Below, piece by piece: positions 1-8,045 of a stretch of 22,484 nucleotides of DNA (its first letter is position 1; each line of letters opens with the position of its first letter). Origin of the DNA: RUG13615 sp040307715 (GTDB lineage: Bacteria > Bacillota > Clostridia > Peptostreptococcales > Anaerovoracaceae); NCBI GenBank assembly GCA_040307715.1, contig JAWRJC010000084.1, forward strand, positions 1 through 22,484, given 5' to 3'. The notes below the pieces were generated by a model that worked only from the letters and a program-made list of their open reading frames with translations, ran no database searches and was not told the origin of the DNA. The position numbers and the translations under genes were made by a program.

Positions 1-937
1 TCAGCATGCGGAGTTCTTCCGCAGTTGTGACCGTATTCACTTTGCGCCGCAGCGAGGTCGAGCCGGGTCTGCCCTTCGTATACCAGCCGAAGTGCTTTCT
101 CATCTCGAGCACGGCGCGTTTTTCCCCTTTGTCTTCGATCATGCGCGCAAAATGAAGCTGCATGATCCGGCGTTTTTCTTCGCCGTCCGGCGGCGGGAGC
201 TGTTCTCCGTCCCGCCAGAGGCAGACCGCCTCGCGGAAGAGCCAGGGATTGCCCAGCATGCCGCGCGCGATCATGACACCGTCACAACCGGTCTCATCCA
301 TCATGCGCAGGGCATCCGCTGCCGTAAAGACATCGCCGTTGCCGATGACCGGGATCGAGACCGCCTTTTTCACGGCTGCGATGATATCCCAATCGGCCTT
401 GCCGGTGTAGAACTGCTCTCTGGTGCGTCCGTGGATGGTGACGGCGGCACATCCGGCTGCCTCAGCGGCTTTGGCCGCTTCAGCCGCAACAATGTGATCT
501 TCATCCCAGCCTTTGCGGATCTTGATGGTCACCGGTTTGTCCGCCGCCTCGCACACTGCGCGGGCAACCTCGTAAAGCCGGTCCAGATCCTTGAGGAGCG
601 CCGAGCCTTCGCCGTTTTTGACGACTTTGGGGACCGGGCAGCCCATGTTGATATCGAACAGAGCGTTCTCTCTGCCGGCAAGCCGCTGCGCCGTCTCGCG
701 CATGACTGCGGGCTCTCCGCCGAAGATCTGATAGCTGACGGGGCCTTCTTCCGGCCGGATCAGAAGCAGTTCCTCGGTCTTGCGGTTCTCATACAGGAGT
801 CCCTTACCGCTGACCATCTCCGTACAGGTCAGCACCGCTCCCATTTCCGAAAGGATGCTGCGGTACGCGCTGTCCGTTACGCCTGCGAGCGGCGCGGCTA
901 TGAATGGATTGTCCAGTGTCAGCGTACCGATCTGCAT
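1..937 (-). CDS. dusB: tRNA-dihydrouridine synthase, DusB/Nifr3 type (C-terminal end cut by window edge)
   Basis: An FMN-dependent enzyme that reduces specific uridines in tRNA to dihydrouridine. The frame is open from ATG at 937 to the left edge, giving 312 complete codons. The N-terminus has the family signature APLAGVTD (about residues 15-22). The motif NMGCPVPK holds the catalytic cysteine at residue 100. A conserved TIHGRTREQ stretch lies near 167-175 and the barrel segment PVIGNGD near 196-202. The helical C-terminal domain begins near residue 250 and is nearly complete, since DusB proteins are usually about 320 aa. The start is supported by AAAGGA upstream of the ATG. It lies 34 bp downstream of coaX and is probably co-transcribed. 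A weak GGCCC/GGGCC hairpin in the gap has no U-tract. The family is certain; the DusB subclass is likely. Confidence 0.93.
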   Translation of the reverse strand, partial: MQIGTLTLDNPFIAAPLAGVTDSAYRSILSEMGAVLTCTEMVSGKGLLYENRKTEELLLIRPEEGPVSYQIFGGEPAVMRETAQRLAGRENALFDINMGCPVPKVVKNGEGSALLKDLDRLYEVARAVCEAADKPVTIKIRKGWDEDHIVAAEAAKAAEAAGCAAVTIHGRTREQFYTGKADWDIIAAVKKAVSIPVIGNGDVFTAADALRMMDETGCDGVMIARGMLGNPWLFREAVCLWRDGEQLPPPDGEEKRRIMQLHFARMIEDKGEKRAVLEMRKHFGWYTKGRPGSTSLRRKVNTVTTAEELRML

Positions 938-971
938 AGGGTCCTTTCTTTCAGGGCCCGTCGGGGCCGCT

Positions 972-1817
972 CTAGTTTTGCGATTCCTGTTCCTCGCCTT
1001 CCGGAGAGGTCGCAAGCCGCTCTTTCTTGCGGCAGTTTCTGTTCTTCTGGTAAATGATCTCCAACCCGATCAGGGTCAGGAGTTTGTCGACGTGGTCGAT
1101 GCAGTTCGTGCCTTTTTCCATCATCGTGGACAAGCCGCCTGTTGCGATGACTTTGACCGGACGGTCGCTGATGCGGTACTGCTCCATCTCCTTCTTCATC
1201 TTGTCGGTGATGAATTCGACGATGCCCATGTTGCCGTAGACCAGACCGGACTGAATGCTCTCGATCGTATTACGGCAGATGACTTTGCCGGGCGGGGTCA
1301 GTTCGACATTGGGCAGCTGCGCGGTGCGCTCGACCAGAGCGTCCGCCATGATCTTGACGCCGGGGACGATGGTGCCGCCGAGGTATTCGCCTTTTTCGGT
1401 GATCGCGCAGAAAGTGGTCGCCGTACCGAAGTCGATGACGATGGCAGGACCGCCGTATTTCTTGAGCGCCGCGACCGCATTGACAATACGGTCTGCACCG
1501 ACCTGCTTCGGATTGTCATACTTGACGATCAGACCGGTCTTGACGCCGGATTCGACCACGATGGCCTTCGTGTGGAAGTATTTCTGGGAAAGATGCTGCA
1601 GGGTGAACAGGATCGACGGGACGACGGTCGAAATAATCGTGTCCTGCACCTGTTTCATGTCCAATCCTTCATATTCAAAAAGACGGCTGATGATCATCCC
1701 GTACTCATCGGCGCTCTTCTTCGTGTCCGTTTCCATGCGCCAGTTGGTGATCAATTCGCCATCCTTGAAAACACCAACGACGATGTTGGTGTTGCCAACG
1801 TCAAAAGCCAGTAGCAT
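972..1817 (-). CDS. coaX: Type III pantothenate kinase
   Basis: Cytoplasmic kinase that phosphorylates pantothenate, the first step of coenzyme A synthesis. The 281-aa product has the hallmarks of the ASKHA-fold type III enzyme. These are DVGNTN at residues 6-11 (phosphate loop with Asp6), GADR at 107-110 (Asp109 is the likely catalytic acid), DFGTATTF at 129-136, and a late ATGGLS glycine motif. The family is usually about 255-260 aa. The extra length is a charged tail of about 20 residues after the conserved domain. The start ATG is preceded by GGAGG with a short spacer. An intrinsic terminator lies between mmdC and this gene, so coaX needs read-through or a promoter that I cannot identify. 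CoA supply fits the acyl-CoA decarboxylase genes upstream, but no functional link is shown. Confidence 0.96.
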   Translation of the reverse strand: MLLAFDVGNTNIVVGVFKDGELITNWRMETDTKKSADEYGMIISRLFEYEGLDMKQVQDTIISTVVPSILFTLQHLSQKYFHTKAIVVESGVKTGLIVKYDNPKQVGADRIVNAVAALKKYGGPAIVIDFGTATTFCAITEKGEYLGGTIVPGVKIMADALVERTAQLPNVELTPPGKVICRNTIESIQSGLVYGNMGIVEFITDKMKKEMEQYRISDRPVKVIATGGLSTMMEKGTNCIDHVDKLLTLIGLEIIYQKNRNCRKKERLATSPEGEEQESQN

Positions 1818-1858
1818 GGTTGCCTCCTTTGCTCTGTATGATTTGACCGTTTATTGCC

Positions 1859-1896
1859 AAAAAAGAACATGGAGCACCCGAATCGGGCGCTCCATG
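1859..1896 (-). terminator. Intrinsic terminator after mmdC
   Basis: On the plus strand, CATGGAGC (1868-1875) pairs with GCTCCATG (1889-1896). After one A/C mismatch, CCCG (1877-1880) pairs with CGGG (1884-1887) around an AAT loop. On the minus strand the stem is followed at once by TTCTTTTTT (1867-1859). This is a typical rho-independent terminator just downstream of the mmdC stop codon, closing the decarboxylase operon. Confidence 0.88.
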
Positions 1897-1912
1897 AGGA
1901 TAAACCGGAAAC

Positions 1913-2332
1913 TTAGACCAGCGTGACCAGAACGTCGCCGGAGTTGACGGAAGCGCCAACCGACACCGGGACAGTGTCGACGGTACCGGCACTGGGTGCC
2001 AGGATCTCGTTCTCCATCTTCATCGCTTCGAGGATGATGAGGATGTCGCCTTCCGCTACAGCCTGACCGGGCTTGACTTTGACGTCCAGAATGGTGCCGG
2101 GCATCGGGCTGCTGACAGTTGCTGCGCCAGCAGACGGAGCTGCCGCCGGAGCGGGAGCCGGTGCCGGTGCCGGAGCGGGAGCCGGAGCTGCCGCTGGAGC
2201 GGGAGCCGGAGCCGGAGCTGCCGCCGGAGCGGGAGCTGCTGCCGGAGCCGGAGCTGCTGCGGGAGCTGCGCCAGCTTCTTCAACGGATACTGCATAAGTC
2301 GTGCCGTTTACGGTGATGTTATACTGTTTCAT
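1913..2332 (-). CDS. mmdC: Biotin carboxyl carrier subunit of a Na+-pump-type acyl-CoA decarboxylase (gamma subunit)
   Basis: Small biotinylated protein that carries CO2 between the carboxyltransferase and the membrane subunit of a biotin-dependent decarboxylase. The 139-aa product has three parts. A short N-terminal module (residues 1-19) is typical of these gamma subunits. An almost pure Ala/Pro linker covers about residues 20-71. The C-terminal biotinyl/lipoyl domain starts at SSPMPG and contains EAMKMEN, with Lys105 the predicted biotin site. Ribosome binding site TAAGGAG precedes the ATG. It is third in mmdA-mmdD-mmdC and is followed by a strong terminator. By fold it could serve methylmalonyl-CoA, glutaconyl-CoA or oxaloacetate decarboxylase. 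The adjacent 515-aa carboxyltransferase favours methylmalonyl-CoA. Confidence 0.9.
   Translation of the reverse strand: MKQYNITVNGTTYAVSVEEAGAAPAAAPAPAAAPAPAAAPAPAPAPAAAPAPAPAPAPAPAPAAAPSAGAATVSSPMPGTILDVKVKPGQAVAEGDILIILEAMKMENEILAPSAGTVDTVPVSVGASVNSGDVLVTLV
2120..2275 (-). repeat. Low-complexity Ala/Pro-coding repeat inside mmdC
   Basis: About 155 bp of imperfect GCx/CCx codon repeats encode a run of AAP and AP units (mmdC residues 20-71). On the plus strand it reads as tandem variants of GGAGCGGGAGCC and GGAGCTGCC. It forms the flexible swinging arm of the biotin carrier. Such repeats can change length by slippage. Confidence 0.85.
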
Positions 2333-2358
2333 TTTGTTATTCTCCTTATACCCAGGAC

Positions 2359-2823
2359 TTACATCCTTCTGCTATCAAAGCTTTCATTCAGACCAGCCAT
2401 GTTCCAAGCTGTAGCCGGACCAGCGATGCGCTGGATTTTCTTGACCACGAAGCTCGGGGCTGCCGCGCCGCCTTCCGCCGCTGCGATCGCCGCCGCAATG
2501 ACTGCGATGAGCTGGTCGTCGGAGGCGGACTCAGCTAAAGGGGACGCACCACCTGCTGCAGGCGCTGCTGCTGCCGCCGCGGGAGCCGCTGCTGCTGCCG
2601 GAGCTGCAGGAGCTGCCTTCGGTGCCTCTGCCTTCTTCTTTCCTTTATTCTCAGTGGCTCTGATCAGACGCGTCATGACTGCGATCATGACCCACAGGAT
2701 AATCAGAATTGCGAAGGTGATACCCATGCCCATCAGGGCTGTGATGCCTGTGCCAGCCATCTTTTCCGCGAAGGAAAGATTCTCAAAGAGATCCGGCTGT
2801 GCAAATTGTTCCATTAAACTCAT
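2359..2823 (-). CDS. mmdD: Small membrane anchor subunit of acyl-CoA decarboxylase (OadG/MmdD type, delta)
   Basis: Predicted inner-membrane subunit that holds the carboxyltransferase and biotin carrier at the membrane part of the decarboxylase. The 154-aa product has one clear transmembrane helix at about residues 28-54. A lysine-rich patch (KGKKK, 60-64) follows, then an Ala/Pro-rich linker (about 66-93). The C-terminal helix-forming segment contains SDDQLIAVIAAAIAAAEGG, followed by a basic tail, as in MmdD/OadG-like proteins. The start is set by an excellent Shine-Dalgarno GGGAGGTGA before the ATG at 2823. It begins 14 bp after the mmdA stop. Sequence identity in this family is always low, so the call rests on architecture and operon position. 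Confidence 0.85.
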   Translation of the reverse strand: MSLMEQFAQPDLFENLSFAEKMAGTGITALMGMGITFAILIILWVMIAVMTRLIRATENKGKKKAEAPKAAPAAPAAAAAPAAAAAAPAAGGASPLAESASDDQLIAVIAAAIAAAEGGAAAPSFVVKKIQRIAGPATAWNMAGLNESFDSRRM

Positions 2824-2837
2824 GCTGTGTCACCTCC

Positions 2838-4385
2838 CTAAAGGGGAATGTTGCCGTGCTTCTTGGCCGGCAGGCTGACTCTCTTGGACGCCAGCATGTC
2901 GAAAGCACTGATGATGCGCTGACGGGTCTGAGCAGGCTCGATGACGTCATCGACGTAGCCCAGTTTGGCAGCGACATACGGGTTGTTGAAGTTTTCTTCG
3001 TATTCCGCAACCTTTTCTTTGGTCATGCCGACCGGATCCGCTGCCGCTTTGATCTCCTTCTTGATGGAGGAAATGATGTTGACAGCGCCGGAGGCACCCA
3101 TGACGGCGACCTGTGCGGTCGGCCATGCCAGGTTGACGTCGGAACCGAGGTCTTTGTTGCACATTGCAACGTATGCACCACCGTAAGCTTTTCTGGTGAT
3201 CAGTGTGACCATCGGAACGGTCGCTTCAGAGTATGCGTAGAGCATCTTCGCGCCGTGGCGGATGATGCCGCCGTATTCCTGACCAACGCCGGGGAGGAAT
3301 CCGGGAACGTCACAGATGGTCAGCATCGGGATGTTGTACGCATCACATCTTCTGATGAATCTCGCCGCCTTGTCGGACGCATCGATGTCCAGGCAGCCCG
3401 CGCCGACCTTCGGCTGGTTGGCGATGACGCCGACCGACTGGCCGTTCATGCGGATGAAGCAGGTGATGATATTTCTGGCAAATGTAGAGGAGATATCGAA
3501 GATCTCGCCGTTGTCGGCCAGGCTCTTGATGATCTCGTACATATCGTAAGCCTTGTTCGGGTTGTCCGGAATGATCGTTTCGAGTTCCGGGCAGGCTCTG
3601 TTCGGATCGTCGGTGCATGCGTAGACCGGCGGCATCTCCATGTTGTTGGAGGGGAAGTATCCGAGGATCTTCTTGACCGCTTCGATGGTCTCTTCTTCCG
3701 TTGCACCTACGAAGTGCGCGTTGCCGCTCTTGCCCAGGTTGGTTTTCGCGCCGCCGAGCTCTTCAGCCGTGACATCTTCGCCGGTGACCGTCTTGATAAC
3801 AGCCGGACCGGTGATGAACATCTGGCTGGTCTTGTCGACCATGAAGATGAAGTCGGTGATCGCCGGGCTGTAGACCGCACCGCCTGCGCAGGGGCCGAGG
3901 ATCACGGAGATCTGCGGGATAACGCCGGAGCAGATGGTGTTGTTCTTGAAGATGCGTGCATAGCCGGACAGGGCCGCAACACCTTCCTCAACACGCGCGC
4001 CGCCGCTGTCGTTGATGCCGACGCACGGTGCGCCCATCTTCAGGGCCATCTCCTGGACCTGCACGATCTTGTAGGCGTGCATCTCACCCAGGGAACCGCC
4101 GGCGACGGTGAAATCCTGCGAGAATGCGAAGACCAGACGGCCGTCGACCATGCCGTAACCGACAACGACGCCTTCACTGGCCAGTTCTTTCTCCGCCATG
4201 TCGAAGTTGGTGCATCTGTGAGCAACGAATGTCTCGAGCTCTACGAATGTGCCTTCGTCGAACAGCAGGTCAAGACGCTCTCTCGCGGTCTTCTTGCCGC
4301 GGTCATGCTGGGCCTGGATTCTCTTTTCGCCTCCGCCGAGAAGCATTGCTGCCTTTTTCTCGCGGAGCTGTTCAAGCTTACTCAT
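2838..4385 (-). CDS. mmdA: Acyl-CoA carboxyltransferase subunit, methylmalonyl-CoA decarboxylase alpha type
   Basis: Carboxyltransferase of the PccB/MmdA family. It moves the carboxyl group from an acyl-CoA, probably methylmalonyl-CoA, to biotin on MmdC. The 515-aa length matches MmdA (about 510). The N-terminal crotonase-like half has GGSLGEMHAYKI (about 97-107), the CoA/oxyanion loop GGARVEEG (128-135) and GPCAGGAVYSPA (164-175). The C-terminal half has DVPGFLPGVGQEYGGIIRHGAK and RKAYGGAY, and the chain ends in HGNIPL, the classical PccB/MmdA terminus. The start has AGGAGGAG upstream and a good promoter further upstream. Linkage to mmdD and mmdC argues for a decarboxylase rather than a biosynthetic carboxylase, since no biotin carboxylase is present. 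Substrate is inferred, not shown. Confidence 0.93.
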   Translation of the reverse strand: MSKLEQLREKKAAMLLGGGEKRIQAQHDRGKKTARERLDLLFDEGTFVELETFVAHRCTNFDMAEKELASEGVVVGYGMVDGRLVFAFSQDFTVAGGSLGEMHAYKIVQVQEMALKMGAPCVGINDSGGARVEEGVAALSGYARIFKNNTICSGVIPQISVILGPCAGGAVYSPAITDFIFMVDKTSQMFITGPAVIKTVTGEDVTAEELGGAKTNLGKSGNAHFVGATEEETIEAVKKILGYFPSNNMEMPPVYACTDDPNRACPELETIIPDNPNKAYDMYEIIKSLADNGEIFDISSTFARNIITCFIRMNGQSVGVIANQPKVGAGCLDIDASDKAARFIRRCDAYNIPMLTICDVPGFLPGVGQEYGGIIRHGAKMLYAYSEATVPMVTLITRKAYGGAYVAMCNKDLGSDVNLAWPTAQVAVMGASGAVNIISSIKKEIKAAADPVGMTKEKVAEYEENFNNPYVAAKLGYVDDVIEPAQTRQRIISAFDMLASKRVSLPAKKHGNIPL

Positions 4386-4468
4386 ATCTTAGACTCCTCC
4401 TTATTGTGGCTTCTATGTTTTTGGTTTAAGCGCAAAATAACACTTATACCGTAAAAAACACCAAATAA

Positions 4469-4497
4469 ACTATACATGAAAGCCCTTGGTAAATCAA
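4469..4497 (-). promoter_or_regulatory. Predicted sigma-A-type promoter for mmdA-mmdD-mmdC
   Basis: On the minus strand, TTGATT (-35, 4497-4492) is separated by exactly 17 bp from TATAGT (-10, 4474-4469; five of six consensus bases). Transcription would start near 4462, leaving a leader of about 75 nt before the mmdA ATG. The spacer and -35 overlap the 4482-4518 hairpin. Confidence 0.6.
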
Positions 4498-4526
4498 GAG
4501 AAATCGTCTGCCAAGGGCCTTTTTTG
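4479..4526. terminator. Hairpin with T-tract, terminator-like
   Basis: GCCCTTGG (4482-4489) pairs perfectly with CCAAGGGC (4511-4518) across a 21-nt loop. On the plus strand the stem is followed by C and six Ts, a good terminator shape, but no plus-strand gene lies upstream. On the minus strand only TTTCATGT follows, so it could be at best a weak terminator for the ftsH/regulator transcript. Direction and role are uncertain. Confidence 0.4.
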
Positions 4527-4635
4527 TCACCTTTTTGACGAACTCGGCCGGCCATTGCGCAGCCTGCTGTCAAAAGGCACTATATATAGTTGTTTTTCCG
4601 GTATCCACCGGAGAATCGCTCTGCCTGCGCCAAAG

Positions 4636-5823
4636 TCACCGCGTACGGCCGCCCCGGCCGGCTTTTTCCATCCGCCGCAGCGCCAGCGCCAGAGAGAGCC
4701 CGGGTACCCCCGGTCCCTGCAGCAGGCTGATCCCCATCTTCTCCTCGATGCGGTGGATCCGGTACTGGACCGTATTTGCGTGGACGCCGAGCATCGCGGC
4801 CGTCTGCTGTGTGCTCTGCCCCGCGTCGAGAACAAAGACTTCCAGCGTCTCGAGGAACTGCCGCCGCTTTGCCGGCGTCAGACTGCGGAACGGTTCGAAC
4901 CACGAAAGATACTCCTGCCGCTGGGCGGGATCCTCTTTGAAGATCGCCGCAGCGCTTCTCGCGAGCGCCAGATCATACCGGTCAAAGACTGTCCGGCGCG
5001 GACTGATGATCACAGCCGCCTCTCTGGCTTCCTGGATCAGGGAAAAGGCGCTTCCCGCACTCTCCGGTCCCTCGATCCCCGTCACGCAGAAGACGGCGGT
5101 CCCGTCTTCTGCGGAGAACGCCCGGCTGATCATCGCCGCTTCCTTTCCCGCATCCTGTGTGCCGCCGGCGAGCAGTACGCCGTACAGCTCTTCCTCTTCG
5201 GTCCGGAGCACTGTCAGCCCGGCTGCCTCAAACCGCTCGAGAAGCGACGCTGCGGTCTGTCTGTTCCCCTGCACCAGAAAGACGCCCCGGATCTTCGCCG
5301 GGTCGATCCCCGCCTCGATGCGCAGATTGTATGCCTGTGCCGCGTTGTTGCGCCGCAGCGCCCGCAGGAATTCGCTGCGCGCATCCTGTTCCGGGGAAAA
5401 ATGCCACATCTCCATCGCCAGTTCGATCAGATCGCCCAGACGGGTCATATCCGCCGCCCCGTACAGGTCTTCGTTGTCGACAAGGAACATCCGGTACGGC
5501 TGCGCCTGCACCATGACGGAACCCCAGTAAGTGATGATCCCGTTGACGTCTATGCGGGTATATAGCGATGCCGCGTCTTCCGCGGGGACATTCCTGCCAA
5601 TGCGAACAGCCGCACCAATGGTGGTGCGGTGGCGGGTCTCCGCGCTGAACACCGGATGCAGATCCGTGCTCAGGAGGATCATCTGAAAATCGTTCGCGAG
5701 CGCAGCGCCCCGGAGCGCGTCCGGGAAGCCGGTGTATTTCTCAAAGTTCAGAAGGTGATAGATGGTGTTCCGGATCAGAGCGTCGCCCCGCCCCAGCCCT
5801 TCTGTCTGCCGGTTTGCGGGCAT
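4636..5823 (-). CDS. PucR-family transcriptional regulator (C-terminal HTH)
   Basis: DNA-binding regulator of the PucR/CdaR type. The 395-aa product ends in the PucR helix-turn-helix domain. The segment STQQTAAMLGVHANTVQYRI (337-356) followed by HRIEEKMG matches the typical 'ANTVxYRLxRIEE' pattern. The middle (about 180-295) resembles the degenerate GGDEF-like domain of CdaR proteins, including QEAREAA and the VFDRYDLAL stretch. The first 150 residues are not recognised and may sense a ligand. The ATG lies 3 bp after the ftsH stop with GAGGAG inside the ftsH end, so the two genes are translationally close and probably co-transcribed. It sits directly upstream of the mmdA promoter region, which makes that operon a possible target. 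The effector is unknown. Confidence 0.88.
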   Translation of the reverse strand: MPANRQTEGLGRGDALIRNTIYHLLNFEKYTGFPDALRGAALANDFQMILLSTDLHPVFSAETRHRTTIGAAVRIGRNVPAEDAASLYTRIDVNGIITYWGSVMVQAQPYRMFLVDNEDLYGAADMTRLGDLIELAMEMWHFSPEQDARSEFLRALRRNNAAQAYNLRIEAGIDPAKIRGVFLVQGNRQTAASLLERFEAAGLTVLRTEEEELYGVLLAGGTQDAGKEAAMISRAFSAEDGTAVFCVTGIEGPESAGSAFSLIQEAREAAVIISPRRTVFDRYDLALARSAAAIFKEDPAQRQEYLSWFEPFRSLTPAKRRQFLETLEVFVLDAGQSTQQTAAMLGVHANTVQYRIHRIEEKMGISLLQGPGVPGLSLALALRRMEKAGRGGRTR

Positions 5824-5826
5824 ATT

Positions 5827-7953
<2,127 letters not shown>

Positions 7954-7963
7954 ATCTCTAAGA

Positions 7964-7969
7964 CTCCTT
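7964..7969 (-). promoter_or_regulatory. Ribosome binding site that sets the ftsH TTG start
   Basis: The minus strand reads AAGGAG, then a 10-nt spacer, then TTG AAA AAA. It is the only Shine-Dalgarno match near the N-terminal transmembrane segment, so it decides the non-ATG start. Confidence 0.75.
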
Positions 7970-8045
7970 ATATATAAATGTAGCTGGATTCTTTCTCATC
8001 CTCCGCAAAACTTGTGCGGAAAACCAAAAAAGGCTAAAAGAAAGT

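Larger units (their letters stand above)
4386..4635. other. AT-rich intergenic regulatory region between the regulator gene and mmdA
   Basis: This is the largest non-coding gap in the window (250 bp) and is visibly more AT-rich than its surroundings. It contains the mmdA promoter, a hairpin at 4482-4518 and three further dyads. These are CCTTTTTGAC/GTCAAAAGG (4530-4539 and 4569-4577), the 12-bp perfect palindrome ACTATATATAGT (4579-4590), and TCCGGT-ATCC-ACCGGA (4597-4612). I see no coding frame with a ribosome binding site here. Confidence 0.8.

Noticed and set aside
1818..1860. A promoter for coaX (TTGGCA, then TACAGA 16 bp later)
   Set aside because: The -10 matches only three of six bases, and the start point would fall inside the Shine-Dalgarno, removing it from the mRNA.
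2838..4385. Acetyl-CoA carboxylase or propionyl-CoA carboxylase subunit
   Set aside because: No biotin carboxylase gene is present, and the linked membrane-anchor and biotin-carrier genes point to a decarboxylase. A carboxylase role cannot be fully excluded from the sequence.
2799..4454. Plus-strand open frame of 551 codons opposite mmdA
   Set aside because: Shadow of the mmdA coding sequence. mmdA motifs, ribosome binding site and promoter are all on the minus strand.
8002..8020. Terminator between tilS and ftsH (TCCGCA/TGCGGA)
   Set aside because: The stem is only 6 bp and no T-tract follows it on the minus strand.
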